From NCBI GenBank assembly GCA_035528035.1, contig DATKZI010000014.1, positions 1 through 64,000 on the forward strand: a DNA stretch of 64,000 nucleotides, given 5' to 3'. Shown here in pieces: positions 1 to 7,926 of the stretch. The notes beneath the pieces were generated by a model, which was not told where the DNA came from, ran no database searches, and saw nothing but the letters and a program-made list of their open reading frames with translations. A program made the translations under genes and the position numbers. The first letter of the stretch is position 1; every line of letters begins with the position of its first letter. The DNA is from JABLTI01 sp035528035 (GTDB lineage: Archaea > Asgardarchaeota > Heimdallarchaeia > JABLTI01).

Positions 1-476
1 TGATGTTCAGCCCAATTATTATCTAAGAAGAAAAACGCAGGATTACTACCATTAAAGTGAGGGATACCTGATTGAACAATTGCAGGAGTAGCAGCACCAG
101 TTGGTAAAATCAAGTCTATTGCAGTGAAGCCTTCACCAATAGTAACTGAGACATCTTTTGTAAGGATTAAACCTAAACCATACCAGATCATAGTACCAGT
201 AACTAATGGATTAAACTCATAATCATCTTGAACAGCCATAACTTTGACATATAATTGATTACCAGACAAACCAGTTATTGTAACATTTGGCATTGTTGGT
301 AACGTCAAAGAATTAATTGTATATTTTATTGTTGTACCAGCTTGAACTAATGCAGTATCACCATAATCTTTGGCATCGTATGTTGGTGCAGAAATGTTTG
401 TTGGACCAATATTAGCTAAGATAGGTGTTACCATTAGTATGAGAGCTATAGTAGCAACTAGTTTATTCAACCTCAA
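1..476 (-). CDS. exported protein, N-terminal part (runs off the window)
   Basis: An open frame runs from a TTG at 476 to the left edge without a stop, so only the first 158 residues are present. The start is chosen because AGGTGA lies six bases upstream. Residues 1-20 (LRLNKLVATIALILMVTPILA) form a short signal peptide. The remainder is rich in Thr, Val and Gly in beta-strand patterns, with aspartates and an asparagine-rich stretch, as in archaeal surface proteins. No catalytic motif is visible and I do not recognise the family. It is presumably secreted or membrane anchored; any C-terminal anchor would lie outside the window. Confidence 0.65.
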   Translation of the reverse strand, partial: MRLNKLVATIALILMVTPILANIGPTNISAPTYDAKDYGDTALVQAGTTIKYTINSLTLPTMPNVTITGLSGNQLYVKVMAVQDDYEFNPLVTGTMIWYGLGLILTKDVSVTIGEGFTAIDLILPTGAATPAIVQSGIPHFNGSNPAFFFLDNNWAEH

Positions 477-623
477 AATTATTCACCTAATTGTTTTGAA
501 ATGCGATACAATTAGAACATAATTTGTATCTACTATTATCTAGACGGATTTCTTTATAAAGGGTTGCTATTGGGTTAGTAAACATTTTTTTTCCAAGTAA
601 CTAACATTCTATAGTTTTCAAGA

Positions 624-1391
624 TTAAATACCAGACGTTTGAATTTCCTTATCTTTTTGTTTAACTCGACCTAGATTAAAACCAACAAACATTAAAATCG
701 GTGCAACAGACCAACACATAGCAGCAGAAATCCAAGCAATATATTCAAATGTTCCTTGAAATTCTGAGGACATTTGCTCTATTAAACCAGAGGTACCATA
801 AATTAATAATCCGCAAATAATTAAAGTAAAACCTATTATAAAATAGATAATTCGTTTTTTAATTATTAATTCAGAAACATCTCTACGTGTTAAAGTAAAA
901 TAAATAATAGCTAAAATTATCATGATTATAGTTACACCATAAAGAAAGATCTTCACCCAAGCAGCTTGAGTGGTTTTTATACCAATAAGATTATCAGTTA
1001 CTCCATCAGGACTATCATAAACAACACAATCAAAATAACTTGAAATAAAAGTGTTGATAAACATAGCAATTGAGGTAGGAAAAATAAAATACCATTTTTT
1101 AAGATAATGTTCACCTTTATACATTCCAAAAGCAGTAATAAAAATAAGAAAAGCTGATAGTGAACCAAAGCTTGTAACGCAATCTCTGGAAATGTTTGCT
1201 CCAACTGTTGGATGTTTGAAAATAAAAGTAAAAGCATTAAATAAAAGCATTAAACTCCAAAAAAGTAATGAAATAAAAAATAATAAATTAAGAGTCGAAC
1301 GAATATCTTTAGCTAATATAAAGAATGAAACAACCAATGCAATAAATCCTGAAATTAAACTTACATAATTTATAAGATTATTAAATAGCAA
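624..1391 (-). CDS. seven-helix integral membrane protein of unknown function
   Basis: The 255-residue product has seven clear hydrophobic segments (about residues 6-28, 33-57, 75-93, 102-121, 147-170, 182-203 and 221-244) separated by short polar loops, and a short Lys-rich cytoplasmic tail. The TTG start at 1391 follows GAGGAG at about ten bases. The arrangement recalls the 7TM sensor modules found at the N-terminus of some histidine kinases, but no kinase or output domain follows, so that link is inference only. It stands alone between a secreted-protein gene and the divergently placed beta-helix gene. Confidence 0.6.
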   Translation of the reverse strand: MLFNNLINYVSLISGFIALVVSFFILAKDIRSTLNLLFFISLLFWSLMLLFNAFTFIFKHPTVGANISRDCVTSFGSLSAFLIFITAFGMYKGEHYLKKWYFIFPTSIAMFINTFISSYFDCVVYDSPDGVTDNLIGIKTTQAAWVKIFLYGVTIIMIILAIIYFTLTRRDVSELIIKKRIIYFIIGFTLIICGLLIYGTSGLIEQMSSEFQGTFEYIAWISAAMCWSVAPILMFVGFNLGRVKQKDKEIQTSGI

Positions 1392-1595
1392 TTATTATTT
1401 TCTCCTCATTTCAACTAATTATCTTTTATATCTCTCGAATAGATTTAAACGTTATTTGTGCTGAATTAACACTTTTAAATTAATTGGTATGCAAAAGAAC
1501 ATGAGTAGGGAAATAGTGTTTCGATTAATTTTTATTATAGTAATTCCTCACTAATTGTATAGAAATAAAATAATTATTAGTTTGAGGTATTATTG

Positions 1596-2375
1596 ATGAG
1601 TAGAAAACCAGACTTGAGAGCAATAGCAAGTATCTCTTTAGATGCAGACGGGGATTTCGATGAAGTTTATGTTTTAGGTGGCTTACACTCGGTCGGAAGC
1701 TTAAATTCTAACATTGTAGATATTAAAGGATCAATTGATTTGCAAGGTAGTCTCTGGGCAAATTTTGTTGATGTAATGGGAGGATGTAACATTGGAGCAG
1801 ATTTGATTGTTGAAAATGATATTATTATCCATGGAGGAGTAAAAACAGGTGGAAAACTCCAAGGGAAAAGTATTGTAGTTTCAGGTGGGATAAAATCTCG
1901 AGAAGCAATTATCGGAACAAAACTTGATGTAAAAGGAGGGGTGAGTGCTGTTGGAGATATTAAAATTGAGGGACCAATAGAAATTCTTGGGGGAATATCT
2001 TCACATGGAACAATAACCGCTCAGAGTCTCTCATCAATAGGAGGAATAACAGCTGATAAGAGCGTAAAAGTTACTGGATTAATAGATGCTCGGGGTAAAA
2101 TCGAAATTGGTGGAGATGTTGATTGTGATGAATTTATTTTTTATGTAAGTAGTCCTTCAATAATTCATGGTAAATTACAAGCAAATAAAGTACGCATAAT
2201 GATGGATGAAAACGCAAAGGTGGAAGCCTTTTTACGAGTAAAAGAAATAGTCTCACCACTAAGAGTAGATATAGACTATGTGATAGCTGAAAGGATTATT
2301 TGCCCAAAAGCTCGGATAGGAGAAAATTGCCGTATAGGGGAATCAATAGAGAAAGATTATGATCCAAATTATTAA
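1596..2375 (+). CDS. bactofilin-like right-handed beta-helix protein
   Basis: The 259-residue protein is built of repeated 15-20 residue turns with glycine pairs followed by a hydrophobic-x-hydrophobic strand (GGL, GGC, GGV, GGK, GGI, GGD). This is the pattern of a polymer-forming cytoskeletal (bactofilin/DUF583) or DUF342-type beta-helix. There is no signal peptide or membrane segment, so it should be cytoplasmic. ATG at 1596 is preferred to TTG at 1593 because GAGGT lies seven bases upstream. A strong hairpin and T-tract follow the stop codon. Bactofilins form scaffolds in bacteria; a scaffold role here is inference from fold only. Confidence 0.65.
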   Translation: MSRKPDLRAIASISLDADGDFDEVYVLGGLHSVGSLNSNIVDIKGSIDLQGSLWANFVDVMGGCNIGADLIVENDIIIHGGVKTGGKLQGKSIVVSGGIKSREAIIGTKLDVKGGVSAVGDIKIEGPIEILGGISSHGTITAQSLSSIGGITADKSVKVTGLIDARGKIEIGGDVDCDEFIFYVSSPSIIHGKLQANKVRIMMDENAKVEAFLRVKEIVSPLRVDIDYVIAERIICPKARIGENCRIGESIEKDYDPNY

Positions 2376-2381
2376 TTTTAT

Positions 2382-2410
2382 TTTGAGGTTTTTCCTCAAA
2401 TCTTTTTTTC
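2382..2410 (+). terminator. hairpin terminator after the beta-helix gene
   Basis: A perfect 7-bp stem (TTTGAGG / CCTCAAA) with a TTTTT loop is followed by TCTTTTTTTC, seven bases after the stop codon of the upstream gene. Confidence 0.7.
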
Positions 2411-2436
2411 TTGTATTATTGTCGGATATTTAGTGA

Positions 2437-2444
2437 TTTAAATA
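2437..2444 (+). promoter_or_regulatory. TATA-like box upstream of the epimerase gene
   Basis: TTTAAATA lies 50 bases before the epimerase ATG, in the gap between the upstream terminator and the gene. An archaeal start site would then fall near 2467. This is a motif match only. Confidence 0.4.
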
Positions 2445-2493
2445 CTAAATTAGCTAGGGAAAACTCGAATTCATATTAGAGCGAGTTGAAAAA

Positions 2494-3507
2494 ATGACTA
2501 CAATAATGATCACTGGTGGGGCAGGATTCATTGGGTATCACTTGACAAAATATCTGCTTGAAAGAGAAATAAAGGTTATAATTTATGATAATTTTTCGGA
2601 CTATTATTCACCAGAACTAAAATGGATGAATGCTTTAGAATGTGAAAAATTAGGGGCAAAAATAGTTCAAGGAGATATACTAGATAAGAAACAACTCGCA
2701 AAAACAATTAGTGAGGAAGAATGTGAGAGAATAATTCATCTTGCAGCTCAACCTGGTGTAAGATACTCAACAATAAATCCAGATGTATCTTTACGGATCA
2801 ATGTTGAAGGGACATCAAATATCTTAACTATTGCTAGAGAGTGCAATGTTTCTCGAGTGGTTGTTTCAAGTAGCTCGTCTGTTTTTGGACCAACGGTCTT
2901 TTTACCAATGAATGAAGGGCACCCAAAAAATCCCATTTCATTCTATGGCGTAAGTAAATTGACCAAAGAACAATTGGTTAGTGTAACCAGACATCTCTAC
3001 CCAGAATTTGATACCGTTATCATCAGACCATTCACCGTAGTAGGAGCAAGACAAAGACCAGATATGGCAATCAATAAATTTGTCTCAAAAGCAATGACCG
3101 GTGAAACAATAACTGTTTTTGGTGATGGGAAACAAACCAGGGATTGGACACACGTAGAAAATATGGCCCAAGCATTCTATCTTGCAGCTACAAAACCAAA
3201 AGCTAAAAATCAAATCTTCAATATTGGTGCAGGAACAAGGATATCTGTTAATTCTGTTTTGAGATATGTTTCAGAAATAACTAATAGAGAATTAAATATT
3301 GAATATGCTGAAATGAACAAAGCGGATGTTCAAGATACTTTTGCTGATATCTCAAAAGCCAAGTTTTTACTAGGTTATCAACCAATAAAAACAATCGAAG
3401 ATGCAATAGAAGATTTCACAGAATATTGGCTAACTCAATATTATTCTAAGACAATAGAACAATCTTCTTCTGAAGCGTTTGTTTCAACTGAACTTTCAGC
3501 GAAATGA
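2494..3507 (+). CDS. NAD-dependent nucleotide-sugar epimerase/dehydratase
   Basis: This is an extended short-chain dehydrogenase/reductase of 337 residues, the usual length for UDP-sugar 4-epimerases. The Rossmann dinucleotide loop GGAGFIG is at residues 8-14. A Ser-rich strand (SSSSS, about 125-129) precedes the catalytic Tyr151-x3-Lys155 pair in SFYGVSK. Family members interconvert UDP-glucose and UDP-galactose, or the corresponding uronic acids, for surface glycans; the exact substrate cannot be read from the sequence. It is followed after 51 bases by a flippase-like membrane protein on the same strand, so the two probably serve envelope glycan or lipid assembly. Confidence 0.85.
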   Translation: MTTIMITGGAGFIGYHLTKYLLEREIKVIIYDNFSDYYSPELKWMNALECEKLGAKIVQGDILDKKQLAKTISEEECERIIHLAAQPGVRYSTINPDVSLRINVEGTSNILTIARECNVSRVVVSSSSSVFGPTVFLPMNEGHPKNPISFYGVSKLTKEQLVSVTRHLYPEFDTVIIRPFTVVGARQRPDMAINKFVSKAMTGETITVFGDGKQTRDWTHVENMAQAFYLAATKPKAKNQIFNIGAGTRISVNSVLRYVSEITNRELNIEYAEMNKADVQDTFADISKAKFLLGYQPIKTIEDAIEDFTEYWLTQYYSKTIEQSSSEAFVSTELSAK

Positions 3508-3516
3508 GGATAATAG

Positions 3517-3539
3517 GTGATTTTTAGAGAAAAAATCAC
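3517..3539 (+). terminator. intercistronic hairpin
   Basis: GTGATTTTT and AAAAAATCAC form a stem of about nine base pairs with an AGAG loop, between the epimerase stop and the next start. No T-tract follows, so it may be an RNA-processing or attenuating hairpin rather than a full terminator. Confidence 0.4.
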
Positions 3540-3558
3540 TATAGGGAATTGAAAAAAA

Positions 3559-4728
3559 GTGGATGATCTACAAGAAATAGCTAATATACCAAAAGATATT
3601 GTCATTGAAAAACCTGATGATGTAAAACCTAGAAAAAAGATTACTGATATAGAGATAGTATTACCTTCAGAAGAAGGGAAAACGAGTTGGTTCAGAAAGA
3701 ATTGGAAGTATCTTCTAGGGATAGTGGTAACTATTGCATTGATGACCTATTTAATTATAAGATCTAAACCAGGAGCTATCGGTGAAAGTTTACAGAAAGC
3801 AAATTATTGGTTCATCTTTGCAGCTTTTGGTGGAACAATTGTCCTTTTTATCATCAAAACCTTAAGGTGGATGTATATTCTCAAACAACAAGGTGAAAAG
3901 GTTCCTTTTATGGAAGCATTGAGTTTGATATTAATAGGGACATTTGGTTCAGCAATAACACCTGCGAAGGTTGGTGATATTTTACGAGCATTTTATTTAA
4001 CCAAGAAGAGAAAGTCAATCAGTACAGGTGCAGCAGTTTTTTCTGTTGTCTTTGACCGAATCCTTGATCTTGCAGGAATTGTTGTTGTTGTTGCTATCTC
4101 TTTTCCATTCATCATAGCAAAAATGGTTTCAATAGATTGGTGGATACCAGCAAGTGTTGGTGGGGGAATAATTATCTTTTTACTATTACTTGTCTTTGTT
4201 TATAACGAGAAAGCAACAAAACCAGTAGTTAATATAATTCTAAAATTTATTTCAAAAACCTTTAGAAAACAAGAAGCAAAAGATAAGATAAATATTACAA
4301 CACAAGAAATAATTGATGATTTTTATGTAAGCCAAAAAAATTACAAGTTTAAACATTATTTCTGGTTAGGATTACTATCGATACTATTTTGGGGGCTTTT
4401 AGGATTACAGGGATATTTGTTTTTGAGAGCATTTGATCCTACTCTAATAATTAATCCACTAATGGTTATTATGACTTTATGTGTGGCTGCTATAGTAGCA
4501 TTAACTATACCTATAAGTATCAGTGGAATTGGAATAAGAGATACAATAATAGTGATATTTTTAGCATTTTTAGCAGATGTAAATAACGCAACTTCATTAA
4601 GTCTTTCAATCACACAAACTTTCCTGAACGTGTTAATACCTGGAATTATTGGTGGCTTGCTAATTTTCTTTTTGATGAAGAGACAGAAAAAGGATAAAAT
4701 GAACACAACAAAATTAGCTGTGGGATAA
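3559..4728 (+). CDS. flippase-like membrane protein (LPG synthase TM-region / UPF0104 family)
   Basis: The 389-residue protein starts with a polar cytoplasmic stretch of about 50 residues, followed by roughly eight transmembrane helices. Family features are the FGSAITPAKVGDILRAFYL segment (about residues 135-153) and the SISGIGIRD segment near residue 320, both typical of the lysylphosphatidylglycerol synthase transmembrane-region family (AglD-like in archaea). Many archaeal members sit in glycan clusters and may act on lipid-linked sugars; that role is inferred from the epimerase upstream. The start is a GTG with only a weak ribosome site, so it is uncertain. It is convergent with the respiratory operon. 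Confidence 0.8.
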   Translation: MDDLQEIANIPKDIVIEKPDDVKPRKKITDIEIVLPSEEGKTSWFRKNWKYLLGIVVTIALMTYLIIRSKPGAIGESLQKANYWFIFAAFGGTIVLFIIKTLRWMYILKQQGEKVPFMEALSLILIGTFGSAITPAKVGDILRAFYLTKKRKSISTGAAVFSVVFDRILDLAGIVVVVAISFPFIIAKMVSIDWWIPASVGGGIIIFLLLLVFVYNEKATKPVVNIILKFISKTFRKQEAKDKINITTQEIIDDFYVSQKNYKFKHYFWLGLLSILFWGLLGLQGYLFLRAFDPTLIINPLMVIMTLCVAAIVALTIPISISGIGIRDTIIVIFLAFLADVNNATSLSLSITQTFLNVLIPGIIGGLLIFFLMKRQKKDKMNTTKLAVG

Positions 4729-4764
4729 ATCAATAGAATCTAATTAAACTAACTCCGAAAGAAT

Positions 4765-4806
4765 GAAAAAAAAAAGAGATAAGAAGCATGAAGAAAAACT
4801 TCATGC
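4765..4806 (-). terminator. terminator of the hydrogenase/complex I-like operon
   Basis: GCATGAAG-AAAAA-CTTCATGC (4786-4806) is a perfect 8-bp stem. Read on the minus strand it is followed by a long T-rich tract (TCTCTTTTTTTTTTT). It lies just after the last gene of the operon and before the convergent flippase-like gene. Confidence 0.7.
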
Positions 4807-4825
4807 ATATTTCTTCTACAGTTTT

Positions 4826-6379
4826 TTAACCTAGCAAGGCAATCGCAGCGTTGTTCGCAAGATTCTCAAATGTACCAGGTAGGACACCAACAATAACCAT
4901 CATGAGGACGATCACCACGAGGGGGATAACGATCTCAATAGGAGTTTCTTTAACATCGTTTAGGTGTTCACCAGCTGGTTTAAACCAGAATTTTTGTAAG
5001 AGGATAAGATAGTAAACCACACTTACAACACTTGAGAGGAGGAAGAATACTACTCCAATGCGGAATTGAATGTCACCACTTGTTACAGCAGCTACTACAA
5101 TGTTCAATTTACTCCAGAAACCTGGTAAAGGTGGAACACCAGCTAAACTTAACAAAGCAATAGTCATTGCGAAAGTAGTAATGGGCATCTTTTGACCAAT
5201 GCCTTCCAAACGGTCGATATTACGGTCATGGAAGCGATAGAGAATTGCACCAGCGCATAAAAAGGCCAAGCCCTTGCCTAATGAGTGAGTGAAAATGTGG
5301 AAGTAACTACCTTGAACACCAAGTTCGACAATGTCAGCACTAATAGTAGTTAAGGTCATAGAAAGACCGAAGAGGATGAAACCGACATTTAAGATAGTTG
5401 AAAAGGCAAGCATACGTTTGAGATCTTTTTGAACAAGAGCCATCAAGTTGCCAACGATCATAGTAATGACCGAGATCCATAACAGAACATAGCCAACGAC
5501 TTTTAGGTTATTGCCAGGAGCACCAACACTACCACCAAAGAAGGAGGTAAGAGTATTGGTCATAGCAAACATACCAGTCATGATCACCACACCAGAAAGC
5601 ATCGCAGAGATACCACTTGGGGCTGCAGGATGGGCGTCCGGCAACCAGAGATGCAAGGGCACAATGGCGGCTTTGACACCAAAACCGACTATTAAGCATA
5701 TGATGATCACTACATGGATGCCTGAAAAGCCACTGCCAGTAGTTATTTGTGTTGTTAAGGCACTGCCAATAGCAGCAATATTCAAAGTTCCTGTTATACC
5801 ATAGAGGAGACTCATACCAAATAGGAGAATAACACTACCAAAAGCGCTCATAAATAGATACTTTATGCCTGCTTCAATTGGTTCAGGTTCATCTTTTCTG
5901 AAAGCAACGAGAACATAACTTGATATGCTCATACCTTCCCAGAAGATGAACAATGTTAACAAATCTCCAGACATGACAACACCAATCATACCACCAACTA
6001 ATATGAGTAAGAGTAGGTAGTAACGATCTAATCGGCTATCCTTGTCCATATATTTGATCGAGTAGATTGCTACGATTGATCCTAAGACCACAAAGACTAA
6101 CATAAACCACCATGTAAGATTGTCAAGTCTAAAGACTGTGTAGAGTGAGTTTTCGAGTGTTCTTCCTGGTAGAACTAATGTTAGTTCAGTGGAATTTACT
6201 GGGAGTCCGTTTGCGAAAGCGATGATTAAACCCAATGCTGCTAGGAGACAGAGATTGGCAATTATAGCAAATGTCATATTCCAGCCCGGAGTAACTTTTC
6301 GGGTGAATCGACCTAAGAGTGCTATTATTATTGCTCCTCCGAAAAGGATTATTAATGGAAGTATCCAAAATACATTCAT
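4826..6379 (-). CDS. nuoN: complex I-like subunit N, antiporter-like proton/sodium channel subunit
   Basis: About 517 residues with around 14 hydrophobic helices, of the proton-conducting transporter family (ND2/NuoN/MbhH type). The motifs FWEGMSISSYVL (channel glutamate in TM5) and FGVKAAIVPLHLWLPDAHPAAPSGISAMLSG (lysine and broken helix TM7) are intact. ATG at 6379 is chosen over the longer frame from 6418 because GGAGG precedes it and this removes an overlap with the next gene upstream. It is the last gene of the operon. In the complex it would form one of three ion-translocating modules of the membrane arm. Assignment to N rather than M rests on its position and length. Confidence 0.85.
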   Translation of the reverse strand: MNVFWILPLIILFGGAIIIALLGRFTRKVTPGWNMTFAIIANLCLLAALGLIIAFANGLPVNSTELTLVLPGRTLENSLYTVFRLDNLTWWFMLVFVVLGSIVAIYSIKYMDKDSRLDRYYLLLLILVGGMIGVVMSGDLLTLFIFWEGMSISSYVLVAFRKDEPEPIEAGIKYLFMSAFGSVILLFGMSLLYGITGTLNIAAIGSALTTQITTGSGFSGIHVVIIICLIVGFGVKAAIVPLHLWLPDAHPAAPSGISAMLSGVVIMTGMFAMTNTLTSFFGGSVGAPGNNLKVVGYVLLWISVITMIVGNLMALVQKDLKRMLAFSTILNVGFILFGLSMTLTTISADIVELGVQGSYFHIFTHSLGKGLAFLCAGAILYRFHDRNIDRLEGIGQKMPITTFAMTIALLSLAGVPPLPGFWSKLNIVVAAVTSGDIQFRIGVVFFLLSSVVSVVYYLILLQKFWFKPAGEHLNDVKETPIEIVIPLVVIVLMMVIVGVLPGTFENLANNAAIALLG

Positions 6380-6398
6380 TGTTTTTTTTGCCTCCAGT

Positions 6399-7910
6399 TT
6401 ATGTTGTCGGGAAGACACCCGCTGCCCATGTAGCTACGAATTTTAAGACACTAATTGGTAGTATACCTATGACAAAGCTTAGGATTGCCAAAACTACTAG
6501 TGGTGCCCACATGTATGGACTTGGGTCCTTCACGTCCTTGAATTCTTCGCGGACGGGTCCTAGGAACACGTTCTTCATAAAGAGTAACGTGTAAGTCGCT
6601 GTTAATGCAGTTGAAAGTATTGCCATAAATACAGCAATAATTCCTAAAACGTTGCCTTCTGTTATGCCACCTGAGAAGATGATCCATTCGGACATAAAGC
6701 CACTTAATGGCGGTAATCCACTCAGACTCATTGCTGCAATCAGAGCAACAATAGCAGTAATGGGCATACGATACGCAAGGCCACCTAATGATTTTATATC
6801 TCGTCCTTTATGGTGACCGACTTGAGTCATCAAGATACCTGCAACCATAAAGAGGGATCCTTTAGCAAGTGCATGGCTGATGATATGGAAAGCACTACCT
6901 GTGGAACCAAATAAGGTAAAGGTTCCCAAACCAAAGAAGATGTAACCCATCTGACTTATAGATGAGAAAGCAAACAATCTTTTAGTGTCTTTTTGAGCTA
7001 AAGCCATAATACCTCCATAGATCATAGTAAAGACTGCTAAACCAACAAGAACATATTTTATCCAACTGATTTTTCCTTCAGGGAAGACCTGTTGAATAAT
7101 TCTCATGATACCATAGGCAGCAGTTTCGATCATGACACCACTTAGAATAGCACTAATTGGTGTTGGTGCTTCTCCATGAGTGTCTGGAAGCCATGTGTGT
7201 AGTGGGAAGATAGCCATTTTCACTGAGAATCCTAAGAAGAATAGGATTGACAAGATTTTGACGATTGTTCCTGAAACTGAACTCAAGTCCAACATTGATA
7301 TTAGGAAACTACCATCAGCGGAACCATAAGCCCAGAGTCCACCAATACCTATCAATATTGCCATTGCACCTACATGTGTGAAGATGAAATATTTGAAGGC
7401 AATTTTGACTGCATTTGGTTTTGAACCCCATTTAGCTATGATAAAGTATGATGGTATTAACATGAGTTCCCAGAAGATATAAAATTGTATTAAGTCTCCT
7501 GCTAATACTACTCCGACCATTCCAGCAATATAGAGCACTAATAGAGCATAGTATGCTCCTTGTTTTTCTTCATCTTTCATATACCCGAAGCTATACATTA
7601 TACCTGCTAAACCGAGTATGAAGATTATCGCTGCTATTGGGAAGCTTAGATTATCAGATATCAAAGAGAAGGTTATTGCTACACTTCTTGTTGCTGAGAT
7701 ATCGAAGCTTAACCATGGAATTTCTAGCTTGTGTTCACCAAAAGCTAGCACATCTCCAAGCGATAATGCGAAGAATATTGCTGCGATGAGAGTAAATCCA
7801 AAGGCGGACCATTTTGCAGCATGATTATTCCATTTACCGAGGAGGAATACAATAATCGGTGCTACGAGGAGTATTACTAATGATATTAGTGTTGTGAAAG
7901 TTAGAAACAT
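6399..7910 (-). CDS. nuoM: complex I-like subunit M, antiporter-like subunit
   Basis: The 503-residue membrane protein belongs to the NuoM/ND4/FpoM family. It shows the TM5 glutamate motif FYIFWELMLIPSYF, the TM7 lysine motif FSVKMAIFPLHTWLPDTHGEAPTPISAILSG and a later ALAQKDTKRLFAFSSISQMGY segment. These residues form the conserved half-channels in complex I and Mbh. ATG at 7910 follows AGGAGG. It sits 16 bases from the L subunit upstream and 19 bases from the N subunit downstream. It should act as the middle ion pump of the membrane arm. Confidence 0.9.
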   Translation of the reverse strand: MFLTFTTLISLVILLVAPIIVFLLGKWNNHAAKWSAFGFTLIAAIFFALSLGDVLAFGEHKLEIPWLSFDISATRSVAITFSLISDNLSFPIAAIIFILGLAGIMYSFGYMKDEEKQGAYYALLVLYIAGMVGVVLAGDLIQFYIFWELMLIPSYFIIAKWGSKPNAVKIAFKYFIFTHVGAMAILIGIGGLWAYGSADGSFLISMLDLSSVSGTIVKILSILFFLGFSVKMAIFPLHTWLPDTHGEAPTPISAILSGVMIETAAYGIMRIIQQVFPEGKISWIKYVLVGLAVFTMIYGGIMALAQKDTKRLFAFSSISQMGYIFFGLGTFTLFGSTGSAFHIISHALAKGSLFMVAGILMTQVGHHKGRDIKSLGGLAYRMPITAIVALIAAMSLSGLPPLSGFMSEWIIFSGGITEGNVLGIIAVFMAILSTALTATYTLLFMKNVFLGPVREEFKDVKDPSPYMWAPLVVLAILSFVIGILPISVLKFVATWAAGVFPTT

Positions 7911-7926
7911 TGTTTTTTATTTCCTC

